From: Ignavibacterium sp.
Lineage (GTDB): Bacteria > Bacteroidota > Ignavibacteria > Ignavibacteriales > Ignavibacteriaceae
Direction of reading: 5' to 3'
NCBI RefSeq assembly: GCF_025998815.1
Contig: NZ_AP026678.1
Coordinates: 248,001-312,000, forward strand
DNA: 64,000 bases
Part shown: one piece after another, positions 18,508-27,563 of the stretch
How the letters are laid out: each line of letters starts with the position of its first letter
Position numbering within the stretch: position 1 is the first letter of the stretch
Position numbers and translations under genes: made by a program
The notes under the pieces: generated by a model
Database searches by the model: none
The model's input: the letters and a program-made list of their open reading frames with translations, nothing else
Told to the model about the DNA's origin: nothing

Positions 18508-20004
18508 CTAATCTTGTTTCCAATGGCAATCAGTACAAAGATGCTGTGAAAGCGATTCGCCAAGATCAACAGGATGTTTGAACTCCAGTCCATCCAATGA
18601 AGTTTTAACAGTTCCGTCATTCATTCTCTGCGAAATAATAATATGACAACTATTACAATCATTGGATATAACTTTTCCATCGTTACTCACATGTTTTCCA
18701 TCGTGGCATCTGAAACATCCCGGAGTATAAACATGCGAAATGTTATCAGGAAAATGTTTCCAATCGGCTCTCATATAAGGGAAATAATTTCGCTGATAAA
18801 TTTTCTTAGTGTTTTCAATTGCTTGCTCAATCTTATCTTTTTTAGCTGAATAGATTTCAGGATAGTTTACTTTATAAAATTCATCAATTACTGTTTGAAT
18901 GCTGTCAAGTCCGATTTCTCTTGTTGTATAATTTCCTTCGAGGGCAAGAACAATCAAACTCTTAATGTATGGAAGTGTTTCATCAATTCTTCCTTGTGAC
19001 ATATAAAGATTTGCCATCTTATCAGGTTGATGATAAATGTGTGAAGGTCTGTTATGGCAATCAATGCAATCCATCTTTCGGTAGTTTTCTGCTTTGAAAT
19101 TTTTCTCATCAAAGTTTGCTTCTTTATCTCTGTAAATAATTTCTTTCCCGTCAGAAGTAATCAGCTTTACCCAGGGAATTACAAGTCTTCTTTCATCTGT
19201 ATGAATGTATTCAACCTGATTACTGATATTCATATGCCAGTGAATGCCACCGGTAGTTCCAAACTCACTATTGCCGCCACCAATTTTAACAAGCATAGTC
19301 AAACCGGATTTGGTATTCTTTTCATCAGATAAGTAATAAGTATGATCAACTTTCTTTTCGCTGAAGAAGTGAGAAGGTGAATGACACTGTTCACAAGTTC
19401 CTTCAGCCGGACGAAGTTCTTTAACAGGCGTTTGTATTGGTCTGTTATATTTATTAAAGAGAACAGAATAGACCTGATATGCGCCACTTAATTTTGATTT
19501 CACATACCAGCTTGTTCCTGAACCGATATGACATTGAACACACCCAACTCTTGAATGAGGTGAATTTAAGTAAGCAGTGTATTCCGGTTCCATAACCTGA
19601 TGACAGATAGTTCCGCAAAAAGCATCTGTTTCAGTGTATTCATATGCTTTGAAACTTCCGAATGCAGAAAAAATTAAAAGCAAAAGTGTTCCCACTGAAA
19701 AAACGACAACCATAGCTCTTTTTTTTGGATCGTTTAAATCAATTACAGGTAAAGTTCCGGTTCTGAAAATTCCTTTCTTCTCTCTTTTCCTTTCCCTGAT
19801 TATTCCGTATGCAATGAGTAATAATCCAGCTATTAAAAAAATTGGAAGTACTATGTATGTAATAATTCCCATATAAGGTTTTTCAGAAGGGCTGAATATA
19901 TCAATTATGAAGAGGAAGACAATTAATCCAAAACTTAATAATGCTAATGCTGCCCCGGAAAGTGTTATGGGATTATAAACATAATGCGGAAAAATTTTTT
20001 TCAT
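18508..20004 (-). CDS. NapC/NirT-family inner-membrane heptahaem cytochrome c (ImcH-like)
   Basis: About 498 residues with three hydrophobic N-terminal segments and seven haem motifs: CGTICH (a CX3CH form), CVQCH, CEQCH, CIDCH, CFRCH, CNSCH and CTDCH. The first three lie in a NapC/NirT-type quinol-oxidising domain (FCGTICHQVMEPEYTAYLNS, then SWYVKSKLSGAYQV). The domain plan and haem number resemble ImcH of Geobacter. The start is taken as ATG 20004 because AGGAG precedes it; the upstream in-frame TTG at 20016 overlaps that site. It is the last gene of a three-gene cytochrome operon and probably passes electrons from menaquinol to periplasmic acceptors. Confidence 0.85.
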   Translation of the reverse strand: MKKIFPHYVYNPITLSGAALALLSFGLIVFLFIIDIFSPSEKPYMGIITYIVLPIFLIAGLLLIAYGIIRERKREKKGIFRTGTLPVIDLNDPKKRAMVVVFSVGTLLLLIFSAFGSFKAYEYTETDAFCGTICHQVMEPEYTAYLNSPHSRVGCVQCHIGSGTSWYVKSKLSGAYQVYSVLFNKYNRPIQTPVKELRPAEGTCEQCHSPSHFFSEKKVDHTYYLSDEKNTKSGLTMLVKIGGGNSEFGTTGGIHWHMNISNQVEYIHTDERRLVIPWVKLITSDGKEIIYRDKEANFDEKNFKAENYRKMDCIDCHNRPSHIYHQPDKMANLYMSQGRIDETLPYIKSLIVLALEGNYTTREIGLDSIQTVIDEFYKVNYPEIYSAKKDKIEQAIENTKKIYQRNYFPYMRADWKHFPDNISHVYTPGCFRCHDGKHVSNDGKVISNDCNSCHIIISQRMNDGTVKTSLDGLEFKHPVDLGESLSQHLCTDCHWKQD

Positions 20005-20060
20005 CTTTCTCCTCAATCAATAGGAAAGATTAAAGAATTAATATTCTGACTTAAATTTAA

Positions 20061-22238
20061 CTATGAATTTTTATCTTCAGAATTTTCTTTTGACTCCTGT
20101 TTTTTCAATCTTTCAAGTTCAAGCGGATGTTCGTGAGCCATTTCTTCTTCAGTCAAAGTACCCTTGAGCCAGGCAAGATTCATAGGATAAACATCAGGAT
20201 TGAAAATAACGAAATAGAAGTGCCAGACTACTATTGCTAGGAAAGCTAACCATGCTTCAAAGTAGTGAATAGTGCGTGCAATGTCCCATTCTAATTTTGA
20301 AAATGTTCCGGCCTGATCTGTATAAATCCACATTATTAAGCCGGTAACACTCATAACAACAGTACCCCAGACTAAAGCCCAGTATTCAGCTTTCTCAACA
20401 TAAGAGAATCGATCGAGTTTTGGTTTTTGATTTGAAAGTCCAAGATTAAACTTTGCCACTCCAATTGCATCTTTAACATCCTGCCAACGAGGTAATAAAT
20501 CGATTACAAGCTGTTTGCCTCGTTGAGTAAAAAGAATGTAATACAGATGATAGAGACTCACAACAATCATTGCGACTGCAGCAATTCTGTGAATTAAGCT
20601 TCTGTATTCAAAAGCGTGACTGCTGATATCTCTTATATGGCTTACCCACCAGGATTCAGGGAATCTAAGCATAAATCCAGTTATTACAAGAATAATAAAA
20701 CTTAGAGCCATCGTACCATGCTGAATTCGCTCAGCTAAGGTCATTCTTAAATATAAACCATGTCCGTGATGTTCTACTTTAATTTCACCTGCCTGGATAA
20801 GCTTTCTGATTTTTCCTTTTCTATAAAAATCAACAGCATTATGTAAAAACATTCCGCCGACAATTGAGACAATCAGTACAATATAAATTGTAGCAATCCA
20901 GTAAAGAATTGGTTCTTCTTTTTCTTCAAGACTAACATGAATTTTTCCGGCAACAAATGTTGTATTTGCACCCGGATGGCATTTGCCGCAAGTCTTAACA
21001 AGATTATCTTTATATACTGTTGATGTAGGATCGGTCGATGGTTTTATATTATGGGCTCCGTGACAACTTCCGCAATTGGCTACAGTTGCTGAACCACCTC
21101 TTAATGCCAGACCATGATATGATTCAGTGAAAGTTTTAAATCTGTTTGCAGATAAACCATACTTCTCCGAAAGCTTAACCGATGCATGACAAGGCGAGCA
21201 AACCATTAGAGAAACATTTTGATAAGCAACCGGTGAATTTGGATCAGTATGTTTTAAAATATTATGTTCACCGTGACAACTTGTACAAACCGGTGAATCA
21301 ATATTTCCTTTAGCAACGCTTATACCGTGAACGCTTTCTGCATATTCATTTTTTATTTCTGAGTGACACTTCCCACAAGTGTTTGGTATATTTAATCTGT
21401 AAACGGAAGATTGAGAATCCGAAGCTTTTATAACATCGTGAGCAGAATGACAATCCACACAACTTGCCGCATCACCATTACCAGAGTGTAATGCTTTTCC
21501 ATGAACACTTTTATCATAAGCTAAGATAAATTTTGTTGTTGGTTTGGTTTTACTCCTGACTGTTGGATCATCAAGGTGACAGGAAAGACATAGTTTTTCC
21601 TGAGCTTGTTTCATTGATGTTTTGTCATCCTTAAATGCTACTTTGGTTATAGCACCTTTATGACAAGTGATGCAACTTGGAGCACTTTCATCTCCCTGAG
21701 AAAATACTATTCCGTGATTTGACTTCTTATACGATTCCAACTCATCTTTATGACAATTACCACAAGATTCGGGAGTACTTTTTGCAGACCATTTGCCTGT
21801 TTTTGTTGAAGCAACTTCGTGAGAGCCGTGACAACTTACACAGGAAACATCCTTTCCACCACCAAGTCCTTTGTTCTTGAGAATTTGAGGATGGAAAGAA
21901 TGTTTTGTTAATGCTGCATTATGGCAGCTAACACAGTTTACTTCTTTAATTGGATCAGCGTGCGGTATATCTTCCGGATTGAATCCCTTGTGGCAAGAAA
22001 CACAATTTAATTTTGAGTGTACAGATTTTTTAAAGATGCTTTCATCAACAAACAGGGAAATTGTTTTTCCCTTTTTATCCATAGTGAGTTCATTATCACT
22101 ATGGCACATCAGACAATCTTCGATTGATTGAGCATATATCTTAGAGGGCAGAATAACTAATCCGATTATAAGGAGGGAAATTTTAAGATGTTTGGGAAGC
22201 ATCTTCTTTTTAATAAATCGAGAAAGTCTGTGTGCCAC
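20061..22238 (-). CDS. Thirteen-haem cytochrome c fused to a cytochrome b domain (CbcL-like)
   Basis: 725 residues. After a signal peptide or anchor, 13 CXXCH motifs are visible over residues ~40-420 (CLMCH, CVSCH x3, CGNCH, CITCH, CLSCH, CVDCH, CGKCH, CTSCH, CSPCH, CGSCH, CGKCH). The C-terminal third has five hydrophobic segments of a dihaem cytochrome b type (ILYWIATIYIVLIVSIVGG, ALSFIILVITGFMLRF, and others) with conserved histidines. This c/b fusion resembles CbcL quinone oxidoreductases. GTG at 22238 is preceded by AGAGG at good spacing; an ATG 36 nt downstream is the alternative. It sits between a small cytochrome c and the NapC/NirT-like gene. Confidence 0.85.
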   Translation of the reverse strand: MAHRLSRFIKKKMLPKHLKISLLIIGLVILPSKIYAQSIEDCLMCHSDNELTMDKKGKTISLFVDESIFKKSVHSKLNCVSCHKGFNPEDIPHADPIKEVNCVSCHNAALTKHSFHPQILKNKGLGGGKDVSCVSCHGSHEVASTKTGKWSAKSTPESCGNCHKDELESYKKSNHGIVFSQGDESAPSCITCHKGAITKVAFKDDKTSMKQAQEKLCLSCHLDDPTVRSKTKPTTKFILAYDKSVHGKALHSGNGDAASCVDCHSAHDVIKASDSQSSVYRLNIPNTCGKCHSEIKNEYAESVHGISVAKGNIDSPVCTSCHGEHNILKHTDPNSPVAYQNVSLMVCSPCHASVKLSEKYGLSANRFKTFTESYHGLALRGGSATVANCGSCHGAHNIKPSTDPTSTVYKDNLVKTCGKCHPGANTTFVAGKIHVSLEEKEEPILYWIATIYIVLIVSIVGGMFLHNAVDFYRKGKIRKLIQAGEIKVEHHGHGLYLRMTLAERIQHGTMALSFIILVITGFMLRFPESWWVSHIRDISSHAFEYRSLIHRIAAVAMIVVSLYHLYYILFTQRGKQLVIDLLPRWQDVKDAIGVAKFNLGLSNQKPKLDRFSYVEKAEYWALVWGTVVMSVTGLIMWIYTDQAGTFSKLEWDIARTIHYFEAWLAFLAIVVWHFYFVIFNPDVYPMNLAWLKGTLTEEEMAHEHPLELERLKKQESKENSEDKNS

Positions 22239-22258
22239 AGTAAAACCTCTTTAATTGG

Positions 22259-22606
22259 TTATTTGGATTCAGTTTTGAGAGTAGATAACCATTCAACTAA
22301 TTTCTTTAGATCTTCATCTGATCCTTTGAATGCAGTTTTGTGATCTTTGTTATTTAATTTCATTTCCTTTTTCAAATATTTTATCATATCCTCTGATTTC
22401 ATTTCAGCACCTACATTCGATAAATCTGTTGCATCCGATTTCTTTGATTCAATACCAGCACTTTTAACAGTATGGCACATATTGCATTTCTGATCAACAA
22501 ATATTTTTTTGCCAGCGGGATCATCATTTGATGAAATTGTGAAAGCAAATCCATAAAGTGCTACGATTGCGATTATAATTCCAAGATAAGCAATAATGTT
22601 TTTCAT
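22259..22606 (-). CDS. Small monohaem cytochrome c
   Basis: 115 residues with a hydrophobic N-terminus (AYLGIIIAIVALYGFAFTI), one haem motif CNMCHTV and a distal region with DMIKYLKKEM. It probably carries electrons in the periplasm or attached to the inner membrane. It is first gene of the cytochrome operon, 20 bp upstream of the 13-haem protein. Classical class I cytochromes place an axial Met in the C-terminal part; M-containing segments (KSEDMIKYLKKEMK) are present, but which residue binds haem cannot be told. Confidence 0.85.
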   Translation of the reverse strand: MKNIIAYLGIIIAIVALYGFAFTISSNDDPAGKKIFVDQKCNMCHTVKSAGIESKKSDATDLSNVGAEMKSEDMIKYLKKEMKLNNKDHKTAFKGSDEDLKKLVEWLSTLKTESK

Positions 22607-22846
22607 TTCTGAACCTCACTTTGTTTTTTATTAAGTTGTTTAATTTTATTACAACATAAATACCACATTAATATTATAATTTCTAACTTTTTTTAAGCTT
22701 TTGATTCATTGTATGTATAGAATTTCTCACAAAAGGGAATACAATCCTTTTACAATTCGCAATTATTAGAAAATTTATTTTCGAATAAATATTAAGCAAT
22801 TACAAATAATTAATAAATATGATTTGTTCGAAATGCTAAATTTGAA

Positions 22847-23206
22847 TTAGTTGTGAAAAAGTAGTTCCGGAATCTTTGATGTAATTTCATTAAGATCAAA
22901 CGGCTTATAGAAAATTTCATCAACGATTTGCTTTATACGACTTTCAGAGTCTTTGGATTTATTTGTGAAGACATAAGTAAGAATGATTGGAATTTCAGAA
23001 CGACACTTCTTAAACTTTTCGCACTTATCAATAAGTTCAGAATCTGGCTCAGCATCAATTATTACAAGGTCTGCCGTTTTATTACATATCAATCCGGAAA
23101 CTATATCAAGATCAGTAGTTGCTATGACCCGATAGTGGGTCTGTAAATACATCATCAGACTGTAACACAGACTAAAATCCGGACTATAGATTACAACTCT
23201 TTTCAT
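22847..23206 (-). CDS. Stand-alone, partly degenerate response-regulator receiver protein
   Basis: 119 residues, a single CheY-like fold without an output domain. The phosphoacceptor region LVIIDAEPD, a Thr at ILTYVF and the lysine in YKPFD are visible. The usual N-terminal acidic pair is reduced (VVIYSPD), so metal binding and phosphorylation may be weak. It lies between the cytochrome operon and a sigma-54 activator/kinase pair, all on the minus strand, and may be an adaptor of that signalling system. Confidence 0.65.
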   Translation of the reverse strand: MKRVVIYSPDFSLCYSLMMYLQTHYRVIATTDLDIVSGLICNKTADLVIIDAEPDSELIDKCEKFKKCRSEIPIILTYVFTNKSKDSESRIKQIVDEIFYKPFDLNEITSKIPELLFHN

Positions 23207-23370
23207 TTAATAAACTGATTCTCCGAAAATATTCGGAAAAAGTTTGCTACTTATATGCCAAAGCTAAAATCAAAGAAATGACATCAATATTTCCGAAATT
23301 TCAGAGATTATTTTCCATTTGTGAAATAAACTGAAAAATGAATTCTCTTAAATGAAAAGAGTTTTACTAA

Positions 23371-24726
23371 TCAAATCTTGATATCCAACTCTTTGAGTTT
23401 TCGGTAAAGAGTGGATAACCCAACCTTAAGAATATCTGCAGTTTTTTCTTTATTGAAGTTATTCGATTCAAGTGCACGCATAATAAAATCTCTTTCGAAT
23501 TTTCTTACACTATCTTCAAGCGAGTTAGAAAAATTCAATTCGAAATTTCCTCTGTCGGGTACAAATGAAGGAGGTAAATCATCCGTAGAAATGTATTCGC
23601 CTTTACAGAAGATTACAGCTCTTTCAATTATGTTTTCCAATTCACGAACTTCACCTTTCCATTCGTGAGCAAGCAATGCTCTCATCGCATCGTTGTCTAT
23701 TCCTTTGATATTCTTGTTAAGTTCTTTTCTGTATTTATTTAGAAAATGGTCTGCTAAAAGTGGAATATCTTCTTCCCGTTCTTTTAATGATGGAAGATGA
23801 ATCTCAACTACATTTAGTCGGTAGTATAAATCTTCACGGAACCTTCCGGCTTTAACTTCTTCTTCAAGATTGCGGTTTGTCGTAGCAACAAATCTTACAT
23901 TAACCGGCAACGATTGGGTTGTTCCAACCGGAGTATATTCCTTTTCCTGAATTGCTCGAAGAAGTTTTACCTGAAGTTGAGGAGGCATTTCACTGATTTC
24001 ATCTAAAAATAAAGTTCCACCATCTGCGGCTTTAATAAAACCTTCTTTGTCAGAAATTGCACCGGTAAATGCTCCTTTTTTATGACCAAACAATTCACTC
24101 TCGATAAGATTTTCAGAAATAGCTCCGCAGTTAACGGCAATGAATGGTTTATTTTTTCTTTTACTTCTATAATGAATCGCTCTGGCTACAAGCTCTTTTC
24201 CGGTTCCGCTGTTTCCGCTAATTAATACTGTTGAATCTGTTTCAGCAACTGCCTGAATCATATCAAAAACTTTTTTGATTGCAGGACTTTTACCAACTAT
24301 ATTATCGAAATCATATTTACGATTAATCTCTTCGCGCAAAACTTTATTTTCAATAAGCAAATCTTTTACTTCGAATAATCTTTTAACTTTAATAAGAAGT
24401 TCATCAAACTCAACTGGTTTAAGAATATAATCGCTCGCACCATTCCTAAGTGCTGTAATAGCTGTGTCAAGCGAACCGAAAGCGGTTATTATGATTACTG
24501 CAGTTTGCGGGTCAAGGGTTTTGATTTTTTCAAGAAGCTCAGTGCCTTTCATCGCAGGCATTTCGATGTCTGTTATGACAAGATCAAAATGTTTTTCTTT
24601 TATTTTGTCATAAGCAATCTTACCATTTTCTGCTTTTTCAACTTCATATCCTTCGGTTTCCAAAATGTAGGAGATTGAATCACGAATTATTTCTTCATCA
24701 TCTACGACTAAAATTTTAAATGCCAT
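23371..24726 (-). CDS. Sigma-54-dependent response regulator (NtrC family)
   Basis: About 451 residues: receiver domain (ILVVDDEE, VITDIEMPAMKG, KPVEFDEL) at 1-120; AAA+ domain with Walker A GNSGTGKE, sigma-54 contact loop GAFTGA and Walker B GGTLFLDEI at ~140-375; and a Fis-type helix-turn-helix at the end (KTADILKVGLSTLYRKLKEL). The start at ATG 24726 is preferred because AGAGGA lies just before it; the upstream GTG at 24741 overlaps the kinase stop. It is translationally linked to the upstream kinase gene and should activate sigma-54 promoters, possibly of the cytochrome operon downstream (inference from position). Confidence 0.93.
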   Translation of the reverse strand: MAFKILVVDDEEIIRDSISYILETEGYEVEKAENGKIAYDKIKEKHFDLVITDIEMPAMKGTELLEKIKTLDPQTAVIIITAFGSLDTAITALRNGASDYILKPVEFDELLIKVKRLFEVKDLLIENKVLREEINRKYDFDNIVGKSPAIKKVFDMIQAVAETDSTVLISGNSGTGKELVARAIHYRSKRKNKPFIAVNCGAISENLIESELFGHKKGAFTGAISDKEGFIKAADGGTLFLDEISEMPPQLQVKLLRAIQEKEYTPVGTTQSLPVNVRFVATTNRNLEEEVKAGRFREDLYYRLNVVEIHLPSLKEREEDIPLLADHFLNKYRKELNKNIKGIDNDAMRALLAHEWKGEVRELENIIERAVIFCKGEYISTDDLPPSFVPDRGNFELNFSNSLEDSVRKFERDFIMRALESNNFNKEKTADILKVGLSTLYRKLKELDIKI

Positions 24727-24740
24727 ATTTTTTCCTCTCA

Positions 24741-26162
24741 CTAATTATGAATCGGTAACTTAATTATGAATGTTGTTCCTTCGTTTAATTTACTTTTTAC
24801 TTTTATGTCGCCCTGAAAACTTTTTACAATGCCGTAACTAACCCAAAGTCCAAGCCCTGTACCTTTGCCTTCTTTTTTTGTTGTGAAAAAAGGTTCAAAT
24901 ATTTTATTGAGGTTTTCTTCTTTTATTCCTGGTCCGGTATCAACAAAGGTTATTGTAAGCCAATCAGAATCTGCTTCCGATGTAACTGATATTTTTTCAT
25001 TATGTTTTTCTTTCTTTTCTGAAATTGCATCAACTGCATTAAGAAGAATATTAAGAAAAACCTGTTGAATCTGATCAGCAATTAATGGCAGCATTGGGAT
25101 TGAGTCACTGAGTTTGGTTTCGAAAGTAATATCCTTGGCTTTAGTGCCGACTCGAGTAATCTCAACTGCTTCGGTAATCACTTTATTAACATCAGTTAAT
25201 TCAAGTTCATAATTTGATGGTCTTGAAAAATCAACGAGGTCACGAATAATTTTTGAAATTCTTGTTATCTGACTTTTTACCAAGCTAAGTTTTTCATTAA
25301 CAAATGGATCTTTAGAACTTCTCTGTGCAACCTGTACCAAAGCAGAAATAGATGCGAGCGGATTTCCCACCTCGTGAGCAATTCCTGCTGCAAGTGTTCC
25401 AATGCTTTCCATTTTCTGAGTATGAATCAGTTGTCGCTCTAAGGTTCTTTTTTCTGTCAGGTCTCTGTGAATTGCAAAATATCCGGACACTTTTCCATCT
25501 TTCTCAAGAATAGGTGAAATAAGAAGTTGGGTATAAAATGGCTCACCATTTTTCCTGCGGTTTTCAACCTCTCCAACCCAAACTTTTCCGCTTGATATTG
25601 TAGCCCACATTTTATCCCAAAATGATGATGGTAGTTTTCCGCTGCCGAACACTCGTGGATTTTTACCAAGCAATTCTTCTTTAGAATAACCAGAGGCAAC
25701 TTCAAAGGCACGATTTACATAAATAATCTTTCCGTTCAAATCTGTTATCTCAATTGGATTAACACTGTTTTCCGCAACATTAAAAAATCTGATTAGTTCG
25801 GCTTCTTTTCTTTTCTCGTCACTTATATCTCGAACATTAATGATTGCGAGTCTTTTTTCAGGGATAGTATCAGTAAAGGGAATAATGGTAATCTTAACAT
25901 TAAAGAAATTTCTATTGATAAAGAGACGAGTTTCAATTTCTTTGGACAATCCATCATTTAATGCTTCTGAAAAGATTTTTTCTGAATTATTTCTGTCACA
26001 TAATTCTATATAATCAAAAAAAATTTCTGTGTCGTTAACTTCCTGTTTCAAAGTCTCTGTAGCTACTTTGTTCATTCTCGTTATTTTGCCATTTGGCTCA
26101 ACAAGAAAGAACATATCAGGAAAGTTATCGAATAATGTAAAATCAAAATTCAGGTTGTTCAT
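24741..26162 (-). CDS. PAS-domain sensor histidine kinase
   Basis: 473 residues, no clear membrane segment. Two PAS domains (1-110 and ~125-240, the second with a PAC motif RKNGEPFYTQLLISP) precede a HisKA domain with the phosphorylated His in GIAHEVGNPLASIS and a HATPase with the N box (LLNAVDAI), DTGPGI and GTGLGL. It is probably cytosolic and senses an internal signal such as redox state. It is the partner of the sigma-54 activator, whose start lies 15 nt after this gene's stop. Confidence 0.92.
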   Translation of the reverse strand: MNNLNFDFTLFDNFPDMFFLVEPNGKITRMNKVATETLKQEVNDTEIFFDYIELCDRNNSEKIFSEALNDGLSKEIETRLFINRNFFNVKITIIPFTDTIPEKRLAIINVRDISDEKRKEAELIRFFNVAENSVNPIEITDLNGKIIYVNRAFEVASGYSKEELLGKNPRVFGSGKLPSSFWDKMWATISSGKVWVGEVENRRKNGEPFYTQLLISPILEKDGKVSGYFAIHRDLTEKRTLERQLIHTQKMESIGTLAAGIAHEVGNPLASISALVQVAQRSSKDPFVNEKLSLVKSQITRISKIIRDLVDFSRPSNYELELTDVNKVITEAVEITRVGTKAKDITFETKLSDSIPMLPLIADQIQQVFLNILLNAVDAISEKKEKHNEKISVTSEADSDWLTITFVDTGPGIKEENLNKIFEPFFTTKKEGKGTGLGLWVSYGIVKSFQGDIKVKSKLNEGTTFIIKLPIHN

Positions 26163-26277
26163 TCAATATTTATCGGATTTTAGTGTACAAAAATAGCGAT
26201 TATTTGTTTCCTGATTAAATGTAAAAAGCTATTCTGTGATATAGAATTTTATTTTTTTAACGATATTTGATAGCAAA

Positions 26278-26772
26278 ATGCAAGGAGATTTATTGAAAGA
26301 ACTTTTTGAAATTTTCAGATATCGTTTGCTTTGGTTGAATCTGATTCTTGTAGCATTATCGATAGTGTTGATGTTTCATTACAAAATAATATCATTACTT
26401 GCTTTTGTGCTTCTGATTAACCTTTATGATATACTTGGATACCATTTTACTTTAATCAGAAGAAGTACTCATGTTCCTGACAAAGTTATTGTAAAAGCTT
26501 ACAGAGTTCATCAACTGCTTTTTGAAATTCTTATAGCTGTTCTGATTGGATTAATATTCGGCTGGCAATATTCAATCACTTGTGCAATACTAAAATGGTT
26601 TGGATTACAGGATTTGCTTTACTATTTATTCCTGCAGAAGCAAATTCCAGACAAATTTACCTGGATGAAATGGACTCCTTTTGGAATTATTAAAGGTGAT
26701 TTATCAAAATTTGAAGTTATTTTTCAGGCAACGATTGGAATTATTATTGCAATCCTGATTATAATTTTATAA
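26278..26772 (+). CDS. Small integral membrane protein, unknown function
   Basis: 164 residues with about four hydrophobic segments (LLWLNLILVALSIVLMF, ISLLAFVLLINLYDIL, LLFEILIAVLIGLIFGW, FQATIGIIIAILIIIL). No family was recognised. It is 4 bp upstream of a nitrilase-type gene and probably co-transcribed; divergent from the histidine kinase gene with 115 bp between. Confidence 0.65.
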   Translation: MQGDLLKELFEIFRYRLLWLNLILVALSIVLMFHYKIISLLAFVLLINLYDILGYHFTLIRRSTHVPDKVIVKAYRVHQLLFEILIAVLIGLIFGWQYSITCAILKWFGLQDLLYYLFLQKQIPDKFTWMKWTPFGIIKGDLSKFEVIFQATIGIIIAILIIIL

Positions 26773-26776
26773 CAAT

Positions 26777-27538
26777 ATGAAAATAGGATTATTACAATAC
26801 AATCCCGTTTGGGAAGATAAAGAATCTAACAAGCAAAAAATTTTATCTTTTGTCGAGAGGACAGAAGAAAAAATTGATTTGTTGATTTTGCCTGAGATGA
26901 GTCTTACAGGATTTACAATGAATGCTGAACAATTTGCAGAAGGGATTGGTGGTGATACATTCAGATTTTTCTCTGCACTTGCTCAGGAAAAATTGTTTGA
27001 TGTGTTTGTCGGAATTATTGAAAGAGGAAAACAAAAACCGTTTAATACTCTATTGCATATTAACTCAAAAGGGAAGTTGATAAAACTTTATCGGAAAGTT
27101 CATCCATTTTCATATTCAAAAGAAAATCAGTTTTATAACGCTGGTTCAAAACCAGTAACTACAAAGATTAAAAAAAATCTTATCGGACTTTCAATTTGTT
27201 ACGATTTAAGATTTCCTGAATTGTATAGAAAATATGCTAAGAAGCGTGTTCATCTGATTGTTGATATTGCTAATTGGCCTGATACAAGAATTGAACATTG
27301 GAGAACATTATTAAAAGCACGTGCAATCGAAAATCAATGTTATGTTGCCGGAGTAAATCGCGTTGGAGATGATCCAAAGCTGCATTATAACGGATGCACA
27401 AGTTTTTATGATCCGATGGGAAATCTTCTTTCTGAAGTAGTTGAAGAAGAAAAACTTCTGATAGTTGAGCTTAATAAAAATTATATCAACGAGGTAAGAG
27501 AAAAATTTCCTTTCCTCGATGATATGAAAATGATTTAA
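26777..27538 (+). CDS. Carbon-nitrogen hydrolase (omega-amidase-like, YafV/Nit2 group)
   Basis: 253 residues with the Glu-Lys-Cys triad of the nitrilase superfamily: Glu in LPEMSLTGF, Lys in YRKVHPF and Cys in LSICYDLRFPE. The MNAEQFAE and HPFSYSKENQFY segments fit YafV/omega-amidase enzymes, which deaminate alpha-ketoglutaramate and related compounds as metabolite repair. Cytosolic. It follows the small membrane protein gene by 4 bp. Confidence 0.88.
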   Translation: MKIGLLQYNPVWEDKESNKQKILSFVERTEEKIDLLILPEMSLTGFTMNAEQFAEGIGGDTFRFFSALAQEKLFDVFVGIIERGKQKPFNTLLHINSKGKLIKLYRKVHPFSYSKENQFYNAGSKPVTTKIKKNLIGLSICYDLRFPELYRKYAKKRVHLIVDIANWPDTRIEHWRTLLKARAIENQCYVAGVNRVGDDPKLHYNGCTSFYDPMGNLLSEVVEEEKLLIVELNKNYINEVREKFPFLDDMKMI

Positions 27539-27563
27539 TTATAAATATTCTACTTGCTTCTGT

